Below, in pieces: positions 16,957 through 25,181 of a DNA stretch of 64,000 nucleotides. Positions within the stretch are counted from its first letter, which is position 1. The number at the start of each line of letters is the position of its first letter. This stretch comes from Arthrobacter sp. 9V (lineage in GTDB: Bacteria > Actinomycetota > Actinomycetes > Actinomycetales > Micrococcaceae), in the NCBI RefSeq assembly GCF_902506065.1, contig NZ_LR732912.1, positions 1,100,387 through 1,164,386 on the forward strand, read 5' to 3'. The notes below the pieces were generated by a model, which was not told where the DNA came from, made no database searches, and saw nothing but the letters and a program-made list of their open reading frames with translations. Made by a program: the position numbers and the translations under genes.

Positions 16957-18120
16957 ATGTCTGCCACCAACAACGCCGGGTTCAACACGCGCGCCGTCCA
17001 TGCCGGACAGGCTTTCGAACCGGTGACCGGCGCTGTGGTCCCCCCGCTTCATTTCAGCACCACCTACGCCCAAGACGGCATTGGCAACCTTCGCTCCGGA
17101 TACGAATACGGCCGGGGCGGCAACCCCACCCGCGACGCCCTCCAGGAGCAGCTCGCCGCCCTTGAAGGTGGCGCGGCTGCTTTCTCCTTCGGCTCGGGCC
17201 TGGCAGCTGAGGATTCACTGATCCGCGCGGTTGCCCGGCCTGGTGACCACATTGTGCTGGGCAATGACGCCTACGGTGGCACGTACCGCCTGATCAACCG
17301 CGTGCTGGGGGATTGGGGCATCGGCAACACCCCGGTGGACATGTCCGATCTCGACGCCGTGGCTGCCGCCGTGGCGGCCAACAAGACGCGCCTTGTGTGG
17401 GTGGAAACGCCGTCCAACCCGATGATGAAGATCACCGACATTGAGGCCCTCGCCGCCGTAGCGCACGACGCCGGTGCCCTCCTGGTGGTGGACAACACCT
17501 TCGCCTCGCCCTACTTGCAGACCCCGCTCGCTTTGGGTGCCGATGTTGTGGTCCACTCCACCACCAAGTACATCGGTGGCCACTCCGATGTTGTTGGCGG
17601 CGCCATTGTGGTCAAGGACGCTGAGCTTGCCGAGAAGATCGGCTTCATCCAGTTCGCCGTGGGTGCCGTGTCCGGTCCGATGGATGCCTTCCTGACCACC
17701 CGCGGCTTGAAGACGCTGGGTGTTCGCATGGACCGCCACAGCGAGAACGGGCAGGCGGTAGCCGAGTGGTTGCTGCAGCGTCCCGAGGTTGAAGCCGTGC
17801 TCTACCCGGGCCTCCCGGACCACCCCGGCCACGAGCTTGCTGCCAAGCAGATGAAGAAGTTCGGCGGCATGGTTTCCGTGCAGTTCAAGGGTGGAGAAGC
17901 GGCAGCCCGCACGGTTGCCGAATCCACCTCGGTGTTCACGCTGGCGGAGTCGCTGGGCGGGATTGAGTCCCTTATGAACTACCCCTCGGAAATGACCCAC
18001 GCCTCAGTGAAGGGTACCGAGCTGGCTGTTCCGGTCAATCTGCTGCGTCTTTCCTGCGGTATAGAGGAAGCTGAGGACCTGATCGCGGACCTCGAGCAGG
18101 CGTTCGCCAAGATCAGCTAG
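16957..18120 (+). CDS. metB: Cystathionine gamma-synthase/lyase (PLP enzyme)
   Basis: The 387-residue Cys/Met-metabolism PLP enzyme has the motif VVHSTTKYIGGHSDVVGG with the Schiff-base lysine, and RYGRGGNPT-like EYGRGGNPTRDALQ. I chose ATG 16957, preceded by GAGGAG; the longer frame from 16912 has no such site. Lyase versus synthase activity cannot be separated by sequence; pairing with cystathionine beta-synthase favours gamma-lyase action (cystathionine to cysteine), although annotation as metB is usual. Confidence 0.93.
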   Translation: MSATNNAGFNTRAVHAGQAFEPVTGAVVPPLHFSTTYAQDGIGNLRSGYEYGRGGNPTRDALQEQLAALEGGAAAFSFGSGLAAEDSLIRAVARPGDHIVLGNDAYGGTYRLINRVLGDWGIGNTPVDMSDLDAVAAAVAANKTRLVWVETPSNPMMKITDIEALAAVAHDAGALLVVDNTFASPYLQTPLALGADVVVHSTTKYIGGHSDVVGGAIVVKDAELAEKIGFIQFAVGAVSGPMDAFLTTRGLKTLGVRMDRHSENGQAVAEWLLQRPEVEAVLYPGLPDHPGHELAAKQMKKFGGMVSVQFKGGEAAARTVAESTSVFTLAESLGGIESLMNYPSEMTHASVKGTELAVPVNLLRLSCGIEEAEDLIADLEQAFAKIS

Positions 18121-18142
18121 CCCCTCCGAACCAAGGCTGACC

Positions 18143-18206
18143 AATCCGGCTCTTGTTCGCACTCCTCGCCGCTCTACGCCGGGGAGTTCGAACAAGGGCC
18201 GGATTT
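18143..18206 (+). terminator. Rho-independent terminator after the transsulfuration genes
   Basis: AATCCGGC and CTTGTTCG in the left arm pair with CGAACAAG and GCCGGATT in the right arm, ending in TTTT. Small mismatches and a GC-rich inner stem are present. Confidence 0.85.
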
Positions 18207-18230
18207 TCTGTTGGACGACGCAGCAACATC

Positions 18231-18263
18231 TAGCTTTCTTTAGGGAAGTCAGCTACTTTTAGG
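18231..18263 (+). promoter_or_regulatory. Direct repeat in front of the HxlR regulator
   Basis: TAGCTTTCTTTAGG (18231-18244) and CAGCTACTTTTAGG (18250-18263) agree at 11 of 14 positions with a 19-base period and end 3 bases before the start codon. HxlR regulators often bind repeated sites at their own promoters. This is inferred from position only. Confidence 0.35.
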
Positions 18264-18266
18264 CGC

Positions 18267-18791
18267 ATGCCTCTTCGTTCGGACTGGTCTGCCCGCAGTT
18301 GCAGCCTTGCCCGTGGCCTGGATGTCCTCGGCGATCCTTGGGGGAGCCTGGTCCTTCGCGAGATCTTCTTCGGCAACGGCCGCTTTGACGCCATCAAGCA
18401 ACGCCTCGAAGTAGCCGACAATGTGCTCAGCAAGCGCCTGGGATGGCTGCTCGACGCCGGACTACTCGCCCAGCGCCCGTATCAGGACGGCGCCCGCACT
18501 CGCCAGGAATACGTGCTTACCCCCAAAGGGGAGGACGCGTTGCCCGTCCTCAACGCAATCATCATCTGGGCTGAGAAACATCTGGATGCTCCCAACGAGG
18601 TGTCCCACATGAAGGTCATCCACACCGACTGCGGGCAAGCCACAATGTCAGCGGATACCTGCACCAACTGTGGCGCCCGACTGACTGCCGCCAACACCAG
18701 CTGGCACAGCTTCAAACGCAGCGACCATCCACTCCCGCTCGCGGTTGCACCCGGCATCACATCTTTCCCTGAAACGGAGATCCCCGCATGA
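18267..18791 (+). CDS. HxlR-family winged-helix regulator with C-terminal Cys motif
   Basis: The 174-residue protein has an HxlR domain (LDVLGDPWGSLVLREIFFGN then FDAIKQRLEVADNVLSKRLG) and a C-terminal tail with HTDCGQATMSADTCTNCGARLT, which looks like a small zinc- or thiol-binding ribbon. It overlaps the MFS gene by 4 bases (ATGA), so it probably controls that transporter, perhaps in response to a metal, thiol or its substrate. Confidence 0.9.
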   Translation: MPLRSDWSARSCSLARGLDVLGDPWGSLVLREIFFGNGRFDAIKQRLEVADNVLSKRLGWLLDAGLLAQRPYQDGARTRQEYVLTPKGEDALPVLNAIIIWAEKHLDAPNEVSHMKVIHTDCGQATMSADTCTNCGARLTAANTSWHSFKRSDHPLPLAVAPGITSFPETEIPA

Positions 18792-20185
18792 CCGCTCCCG
18801 ACGTCACTGGGACAACTCCTGAGAAAACAGCAGCTCCTGCCGGCGAACCGCCTGCAAACAAGAAGCGCCGACTCCACCCGGCCTGGATGGTGGCAGCAGT
18901 TGCATTCCTTGCACTGGTTGGGGCGGCAGGATTCCGTGCCGCTCCCGGTGTGCTCATGGTTCCGCTGCAGCAAGAGTTCGGCTGGTCCACCACGGTGCTG
19001 TCGCTGGCAGTGAGTATTAACTTGGTCCTGTTCGGCTTGACGGCCCCGTTTGCGGCGGCCCTGATGGAGCGCTTCGGCATCCGCAGGGTCACGTCGTTGG
19101 CTCTCTGCCTCATCGGGCTCGGTTCAGCGCTGACTGTGTTCGTGAATCAGTCCTGGCAGATCCTGCTGACCTGGGGGCTGCTGATCGGATTGGGCACGGG
19201 TTCCATGGCCCTTGTCTTCGCCGCGACTGTCGCCAATACCTGGTTCGCAAAGAGCCGCGGATTGGTGATCGGCATCCTCACCGCAGGCAGTGCGGCCGGC
19301 CAGTTGGTGTTCCTGCCCTTCATCGCAGCGCTCGCACAGAACCCGGGCTGGCGTGGTGCTTCGTTGCTGATCGCTGCCGGGGCGCTCGCCGTGGTCCCGC
19401 TGGTGCTGCGCTGGCTGCGGAACTCGCCCGCCGACGTCGGGGTCCTGCCTTATGGAGCCGAGGAATCTGTCGCCGCAGCAGCCGACGTCGGAACAACCGC
19501 GGCGACGCCGGGCAAGCCTGCCGCTGTAGCAGCGTCGCCCGTCCTGGGGGATTCTCCAAACGCCGCCATCCGAGCCCTCCAAGTGCTCAAGCGTGCCAGC
19601 AAGGTCCGCACATTTCGGGCTTTGGCAGCGGGCTTCGCGATCTGTGGCGCCACCACCAACGGGCTGATCGGCACGCACTTCATTCCTTCTGCCCACGATC
19701 ACGGCATGCCTGAGACCACGGCGGCAGGTTTGTTGGCCGTTGTCGGGATCTTCGACATTGTTGGGACCATCGCGTCCGGTTGGCTGACCGACCGGTTCAA
19801 CCCCAAGGTGCTGCTGGCCGTGTACTACCAGTTCAGGGGAATCGGCCTGCTGGTGCTGCCGCTTTTGCTGGGCTCGTCGGTGGAGCCGAGCATGATCATT
19901 TTCGTGGTGGTGTACGGGCTCGACTGGGTAGCCACCGTGCCGCCCACTGCAGCTATCTGCCGCTCGGTATTCGGTGCCGATGGTTCCGTGGTTTTCGGCT
20001 GGGTTTTCGCAGCACACCAACTCGGTGCCGCAGCTGCTGCGCTCGCCGCCGGGTTCATCCGCGACGCCACCGGGCACTACAACTACGCCTGGCTGGGAGC
20101 GGCCGCCATGTGCACAGTGGCCGCGGTCATCAGCGCCACCATCCGCAAGGACGCGGTGAAGAAGGCACCCGTCGCGGTTCCCTGA
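18788..20185 (+). CDS. MFS transporter (OFA/monocarboxylate-like)
   Basis: The 465-residue protein has 12 membrane segments. The N-terminal half carries GFRAAPGVLMVPLQQEFGWS, a pattern seen in OFA/monocarboxylate-like MFS proteins, and the loop MERFGIRRVTSLALCL. The central loop (about residues 210-260) is Ala/Thr-rich. It likely moves a small organic anion or drug; the substrate is unknown. It is translationally coupled to the HxlR regulator. Confidence 0.88.
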   Translation: MTAPDVTGTTPEKTAAPAGEPPANKKRRLHPAWMVAAVAFLALVGAAGFRAAPGVLMVPLQQEFGWSTTVLSLAVSINLVLFGLTAPFAAALMERFGIRRVTSLALCLIGLGSALTVFVNQSWQILLTWGLLIGLGTGSMALVFAATVANTWFAKSRGLVIGILTAGSAAGQLVFLPFIAALAQNPGWRGASLLIAAGALAVVPLVLRWLRNSPADVGVLPYGAEESVAAAADVGTTAATPGKPAAVAASPVLGDSPNAAIRALQVLKRASKVRTFRALAAGFAICGATTNGLIGTHFIPSAHDHGMPETTAAGLLAVVGIFDIVGTIASGWLTDRFNPKVLLAVYYQFRGIGLLVLPLLLGSSVEPSMIIFVVVYGLDWVATVPPTAAICRSVFGADGSVVFGWVFAAHQLGAAAAALAAGFIRDATGHYNYAWLGAAAMCTVAAVISATIRKDAVKKAPVAVP

Positions 20186-20489
20186 ACGTTGCGGGGCCTG
20201 CTTTGCGCTCTATTTCCTCACCAAGGCACGCAAAGCGGGCCCAACAACGTAGGTCCAGTGTGTTGTGGGGCCTGCTTTGCGCTCTATTTCCTCAGCAAGG
20301 CACGCAAAGCGGGCCCAACAACGTAGGTCCAGTGTGTTGTGGGGTCTGCTCTGCGCTCTATTTCCTCACCAAGGCGCGCAAAGCGGGCCCAACAACGTAG
20401 GTCCAGTGTGTTGCGGGGCCTGCTCTGCGCTCTATTTCCTCACCAAGGCACGCAGAGTGGGCCCCACAACGTAGGTCCAGCACCAGGGG
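20186..20489. other. Intergenic region (304 bases) between convergent genes
   Basis: No gene is seen. The region is almost entirely the four-copy 74-base hairpin repeat described separately. It separates the MFS gene from the acyl-CoA dehydrogenase gene, which are transcribed towards each other. Confidence 0.8.
20188..20480. repeat. Four tandem copies of a 74-bp hairpin element
   Basis: Units start at 20188, 20262, 20336 and 20410, an exact 74-base period. Each unit has a left arm like GTTGTGGGGCCTGCTTTGCG and a right arm like CGCAAAGCGGGCCCAACAAC around CTCTATTTCCTCACCAAGGC. In copies 1 and 2 the inner stem is CTTTGCG/CGCAAAG, and in copy 4 it is CTCTGCG/CGCAGAG, so pairing is kept. Copy 3 has CTCTGCG against CGCAAAG, with one mismatch. 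A related single element lies at 47877-47938. Confidence 0.9.
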
Positions 20490-21557
20490 TTAGCCGCGGA
20501 AGGCCCCGATGCCCGTGATGTGCTGCCCCAGAATCAGGGTGTGAACCTCATCCGTTCCCTCATAGGTCCGCACGGATTCCAGATTGTTGGCGTGCCGCAG
20601 CGGTGAGTAATCCAGAGTGACACCGTTGCCGCCCAGGTGAAGGGCCAGCATGGTGCCCTTCTGAATCTCCACCAGCATGTTCACCAGTTTCTCCTGCGTC
20701 AGCTGGTAGCCAGCCAGCGGCCGGCCGAACTGGAGTCGGGTTCCGGCGTACTCCAACGCAGCTTCGTAGGAGTCGCGGGCAGCTCCCATGGCACCCCACG
20801 CGATCCCGTAACGTGCCTCGTTCAGGCAAGAGAACGGTCCCCGAAGCCCCGAGGCGCCCGGGAGGATGGCATCGGAAGCCAACCTCACGCCGTCGAACTT
20901 CACATCGCACTGGATGGAAGCGCGCATGGACAGTTTCGGCTCAATCGGCGTCGCGGTCACACCGGACGTTCCAGCGGGAACCAGGAACCCTCGGATGCCA
21001 TCATCAGTGTTGGCCCACACCACCATGACGTCCGCAATGGATGCGAGGCCGATCCAGCGTTTGGCACCGTCCAGAACCCAGCCATCGGCAGTTTGGCGCG
21101 CAAAAGTGGTCATGGACGACGGATCAGACCCCGCCGTCGGCTCCGTCAGCGCGAAACAGCCGATCAGCTCTCCTGCGGCCATCCGCGGCAGCCACTGCTC
21201 TTTCTGCGCCTCAGAGCCCCACTTGTGGATAGCCGTCATGGCAAGGGAGCCCTGAACCGAGACGAACGTGCGGATCCCCGAATCGCCGGCCTCCAGTTCC
21301 ATCGCTGCGAGGCCATATTCGACGGCGGTCCGGCCGGGGCAACCGTAACCCTCCAGATGCATGCCCAGGACACCGAGCTCGCCCAACTCCGGGGCAATCG
21401 CGCGCGGGAAATGAGCGTCCTCGTACCAGCGGGCGATGTTAGGGCGGATCCGTTGCGCGGTGAAGTCGCGGACCCGCTGGCGGAGGGCCAGCTCGTCCGC
21501 CCTCAGCAGGGAATCGAGGGCAAGGACGTCGGAGGTGTTCGTCGTTGAATCGCTCAT
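20490..21557 (-). pseudogene. Glutaryl-CoA-dehydrogenase-like acyl-CoA dehydrogenase with internal deletion
   Basis: The 355-residue frame is open and matches the GcdH group along its length: ALTEPTAGSDPSSM, DGAKRWIGLA and the catalytic glutamate in TYEGTDEVH. Family members are ~390 residues. Here ALHLG is followed directly by GNGVTLDYSPLRH, whereas the family has about 36 residues in between (the LKD..NN..A..IAR..R..LGGNG helices). This looks like an in-frame loss of ~108 bases at about 20628-20640, between short CTGGGC repeats. The missing helices normally form part of the FAD/tetramer region, so the protein is probably inactive or altered. Calling it a pseudogene is an inference. Confidence 0.7.
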
Positions 21558-21599
21558 TCCAGAATCCTAAGCGGCCAACCCGCCGGGAAGGAGCGCAGC

Positions 21600-23126
21600 C
21601 TACTCGCCGCGGACCACCCCAACCTCGGCACGCTCGCCCGTGAAGTAACCACGTGTGGAGGGTGCGAAACGGCACACAACAGCCAAAACAACGCCCAGAG
21701 CCAACAACAGCACGCCACTGACAAACGCCCCGCCGATGCCGAAGATCTGGGTGTCCCCGTAAGCCGGGTCCCACATCTGGACTGCGGAGATGAAGAACGC
21801 CGCAGTCAGGGACAGAGCACCCAGGAACGGCAGGATGCCACGGAACCACAAGTTCCTGGCGGAGTCCCGGAGCGTGGAGCGGAAGAACCATACGCAGGAG
21901 AAACCGGTCAGTGCGTAGTAGAACGCGATGAACAAGCTGATGGCACTAATGGAGTCCGAGAGCAGGTTTTCGCTCAGGAAGCTCATGGCAACGTAATACA
22001 CCACGGCAGCGGCACCCATCACCTGAGTGGAGAAACCGGGGGTCATGAAGCGCTCGTGGACCTTGCCGAACCGGGGAGGCAGCGCGCCGTGGACGCCCAT
22101 GGACAGGGTTCCGCGGGCGGTGGGCAGAATGGTTGTCTGCGTGGAGGACAGGACGGACGCCAGCACGGCCACAATGATCAGCCAGCCCCAAGGCCCCAAC
22201 ACAACATCCTTCATGGCCAGGAAGACGTCGTCCTGGTTTGCTTCGTTGCCCAACCCGATGCCGTCGGTGCCGATCGTGGCGTACATCATCACCAGGAGGG
22301 CCACCGAGACGTAGATCGCCAGCAGGACGGTGGCCGAGATAACGGCGCCACGGCCGGGGGTCTTGGCAGGGTTTTCCGTTTCTTCGTTCAATGCCAGGCA
22401 GGTGTCCCAGCCCCAGTAAATGAAGAGTGCCAGAAGGACCCCGTGAACCACGGCCCCGGGATCGGCAAAGGCGCCGGCAGGATTGAACCACTCGAAGTCG
22501 AAGGCCTGCCCTTCAGGCGCACCACCTGCGATCCGGAAAACAATGGCCACCGCGAAAATGCCCAGCGAAATGTACTGAATGTAGGTCAGGGTGCGCTGGA
22601 CGTGCTCGCCCAGCCGGATTCCCCGGTGATTCACATACGTCATGAACACAATGAACAGCACACCCGTTGCCGTCACCAGCCAGGTGTTGTCAGCCAGGGA
22701 ACCGTCGCCAATGAGCAGCCACACATACTTGCCTGCGATCTGCGCCAGGTTTGCCAGCACCACCACACCCGCCAAGGCCACGCCCCAGCCACCCAGCCAA
22801 CCAGCCCACGGACCGAACGCTTTGCGGGCCCAGAAGAATGTAGTACCGCAGTCCGGCATGGCGCTGTTGAGCTCACGGAACGCGTAGGCAATGAACAGTA
22901 CGGGGATGAAGCCGAGGATCAGGATCAGGGGAGTGTAATTGCCGTTGACGGCAACAATGAGCCCCAGCGTTGCCGCCAGTGAATAGACGGGCGCCGTGGA
23001 GGCGAGTCCCAGCATGACGGAGTCGCCCAGGTCCAGGATCCCGGCGTGGAGGCCTTTGGAAGGTACGACGGCGGTACGGTCGCCGCCCGCTGAGCCGCCA
23101 CCCGGCGTCGAGGTTTCAGTGCTCAT
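21600..23126 (-). CDS. APC-superfamily amino acid/amine permease
   Basis: The 508-residue protein has 12 predicted membrane segments and the APC opening LDLGDSVMLGLASTAPVYSLAATLG, plus GWGVALAGVVVLANLAQIAG. It resembles amino acid or amine permeases that use a cation gradient. Its ATG overlaps the stop of the ATP-grasp ligase upstream by 4 bases (ATGA), so it is translationally coupled and likely supplies or exports the ligase substrate or product. Confidence 0.9.
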   Translation of the reverse strand: MSTETSTPGGGSAGGDRTAVVPSKGLHAGILDLGDSVMLGLASTAPVYSLAATLGLIVAVNGNYTPLILILGFIPVLFIAYAFRELNSAMPDCGTTFFWARKAFGPWAGWLGGWGVALAGVVVLANLAQIAGKYVWLLIGDGSLADNTWLVTATGVLFIVFMTYVNHRGIRLGEHVQRTLTYIQYISLGIFAVAIVFRIAGGAPEGQAFDFEWFNPAGAFADPGAVVHGVLLALFIYWGWDTCLALNEETENPAKTPGRGAVISATVLLAIYVSVALLVMMYATIGTDGIGLGNEANQDDVFLAMKDVVLGPWGWLIIVAVLASVLSSTQTTILPTARGTLSMGVHGALPPRFGKVHERFMTPGFSTQVMGAAAVVYYVAMSFLSENLLSDSISAISLFIAFYYALTGFSCVWFFRSTLRDSARNLWFRGILPFLGALSLTAAFFISAVQMWDPAYGDTQIFGIGGAFVSGVLLLALGVVLAVVCRFAPSTRGYFTGERAEVGVVRGE

Positions 23127-24328
23127 AGTGCAGCTCCGTAGGAAGTAGCAGGGGGCGCGATGGGCGCCGGGGCGTCAATGGTATTGGGGACAAAGCGGCA
23201 GAAGTAGTCCGTGATGGGTCCGTCGGATTCCCGGATTCCACAGCCCACGGATTCGCCATCCACTACCCAGAGGCCCAGGACAGGATGGTTGCCGTCGAAG
23301 TCGGGGAGGGAGTGGTACTGCTGGAAACACCAGCCTTCGCGGCCGTAACCACCGGGCTGCTGGATCTCGATGCCCGGGGCATGGATGCGGATGTTGTCGC
23401 CCTCGCGTCCGTGGAGCGGCTTGGCCACCCATTCCTTGAGCGGACCGGGATCGCCAAGGTAGGCAGGCAGCAGGTTCTCGTGGTTGGGGTAGAGGTGCCA
23501 CAGCGCAGCCAGCAAGGCCTTGTTGGACAGCAGCATCTTCCACGCCGGTTCAACCCAGCGCGGGTTGTGGGCGCGCTGGAGGAGACGTTGACCAAAGGGT
23601 TCTTTCATCATCAGTTCCCACGGGTACAGCTTGAACATGGTGCTGATCATGAAGTTATCCAGGTCCACGAACCGGTTCAGGTTGGGGTCCCAGCCGATAT
23701 CGGACATATTGATGCCTATGGTGGTCCAGCCACCTTGGCTCGCAACGTCCCGCATATAGGCGGCGGTCATCCAGTCCTCGCCCGATTCCTCCGCCTCCGA
23801 GTGGGCAACGTGCAGGGTGGACATGCCGGTGCGGAACTGCAGCTTTTTCCACTGACGGATCAGGGCCTCATGGATTCCGTTCCATTGGTCCTTCTCAGGG
23901 AAGACGTCCTGCAGCCAGAACCACTGGGCCACGGAAGCCTCGATCAACCCGGTAGGGGTATCGGCGTTGTACTCCAGCATCTTGGCCGGACCGCCGTTGC
24001 CGTCATAGATGAAGTCGAAGCGGCCGTAAATGTCCATGTCGGCGGCCAGGAGAGACTCCCCGGCAAGTTCCAAAGCCTGCTGCCCGATGCCGATATCTCC
24101 CATGGCCCCGGTGGCCAGGTACTTCGCGGCCTCCAAGCACATGATGTGCATGTCCTCGGCAGTTTTCTCGAGGGTTTCCACCTCGTCCACGGTGAACTCG
24201 TAGTACGCCGATTCGTTCCAGTACTCGATCTTCCGGCCATCGGGCATGGTGGTAGTGGAAAATACCAGGCCCTGTTCTTCGATCTTTTGCTTCCAGTCCG
24301 GCCTGGGCTCGGAGGGCAGTCGACGCAC
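23123..24328 (-). CDS. Glutathionylspermidine-synthase-like ATP-grasp ligase (YgiC-type)
   Basis: The 401-residue protein carries the family motifs YGRFDFIYDGNGGPAKMLEY, NADTPTGLIEASVAQWFWLQ and FVDLDNFMISTMFKLYPWE, and the C-terminal WVAKPLHGREGDNIRI. It matches the C-terminal (synthetase) domain of Gss and E. coli YgiC/YjfC, which form an amide bond with ATP. The start is GTG 24328 with GGGAGG upstream; longer frames only extend through the upstream gene. The amidase domain of Gss is absent. The acceptor and donor are unknown. Confidence 0.9.
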   Translation of the reverse strand: MRRLPSEPRPDWKQKIEEQGLVFSTTTMPDGRKIEYWNESAYYEFTVDEVETLEKTAEDMHIMCLEAAKYLATGAMGDIGIGQQALELAGESLLAADMDIYGRFDFIYDGNGGPAKMLEYNADTPTGLIEASVAQWFWLQDVFPEKDQWNGIHEALIRQWKKLQFRTGMSTLHVAHSEAEESGEDWMTAAYMRDVASQGGWTTIGINMSDIGWDPNLNRFVDLDNFMISTMFKLYPWELMMKEPFGQRLLQRAHNPRWVEPAWKMLLSNKALLAALWHLYPNHENLLPAYLGDPGPLKEWVAKPLHGREGDNIRIHAPGIEIQQPGGYGREGWCFQQYHSLPDFDGNHPVLGLWVVDGESVGCGIRESDGPITDYFCRFVPNTIDAPAPIAPPATSYGAAL

Positions 24329-24330
24329 GC

Positions 24331-25029
24331 CTAGCCTCCCGAGCTTCCGCCGCTTTTGGAGCTGCTTCCGAAGCCGCCGCGGCTGACAGTGCCGCCCTTG
24401 GTGCTGTAACCCGTTGAGGACTTCGCCCCGGAAGGGACGTTCTTGGTGTAGCTGGGGTAGGAGCTGCGGTTCTGTCCCACGGCGGGCACACTGGCTCCGC
24501 GGGAATAGAAGTACCATGCGTAAACCCCCGAGCTGCGGCCCGCGGAACTGCTGTTGTCGCACTGGTTGTCATCAACGCGTTCGCCGGTTTCCTCATTGAA
24601 ACAGACCTGTGCGTAGTCGGCTTCCTGCTCGTTGCTTGCAACGATTGCCGTGATGGTTCCCGCCAGGAGGGCAGTCACGCCCAAGCCCACCACTACGGTG
24701 CGGCGCTGCAGACGCTTCTTCTTCTTGATTGCCTCGGCCTCACCGCGTTCGCGTTCTTTGGCGAATGGATCAACCACGGGGAGTGGTTGGCCGGGCCTGG
24801 GTGCTTCGGCCCCTGCAGGGGGTCCTCCGGCGGGCATTTTCTTGCGCTTGCCGGTGCTGCCCTGCGCGGGCTCTTTTTCAACGGGCGTGAACAGCTCAGG
24901 GTGGAGCTCGGGTTTGGGCACCTGCCACGGAGGCGGCTTGGGCGGATTGTTCCCCGCCGCGAAGTCGTCGTTGTTGTCCCTGCTGCCGCCGTTGTTGCCG
25001 GCTGCATCAGGGCTGTCTTTCGGGCCCAT
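24331..25029 (-). CDS. YgiB/DUF1190-like membrane-anchored protein
   Basis: The 232-residue protein has a Pro-rich, charged N-terminal cytoplasmic half, one membrane helix (TVVVGLGVTALLAGTITAIV) and an outer segment with YAQVCFNEETGERVDDNQC followed by a Ser/Gly-rich tail. This pattern matches YgiB (DUF1190), which sits next to ygiC in E. coli. I chose ATG 25029, with GGGGGA 5 bases upstream; the longer frame has none. It precedes the ligase by 2 bases, and the ligase's ribosome site lies in its last codons. Confidence 0.75.
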   Translation of the reverse strand: MGPKDSPDAAGNNGGSRDNNDDFAAGNNPPKPPPWQVPKPELHPELFTPVEKEPAQGSTGKRKKMPAGGPPAGAEAPRPGQPLPVVDPFAKERERGEAEAIKKKKRLQRRTVVVGLGVTALLAGTITAIVASNEQEADYAQVCFNEETGERVDDNQCDNSSSAGRSSGVYAWYFYSRGASVPAVGQNRSSYPSYTKNVPSGAKSSTGYSTKGGTVSRGGFGSSSKSGGSSGG

Positions 25030-25181
25030 GTATATCCCCCTGGATAGACCGTTGAAGTGTCCGGCGCCACGCCGGACCAGAATACTGAAAGCAAGCCTAG
25101 TCGCTGTGTGCCCCGCAGGCACGGCTCAGGGCCGCGAATGGGGATAAGTCCCCATGGTGGGAAGCATGTAAGGATGTAGCC

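Noticed and set aside
20188..20480. CRISPR array
   Set aside because: Repeats are directly tandem at a 74-base period with no variable spacers, and no cas genes are near.
23285..24334. Plus-strand frame opposite the YgiC-like gene
   Set aside because: No ribosome site or family match; the opposite strand carries all conserved motifs.
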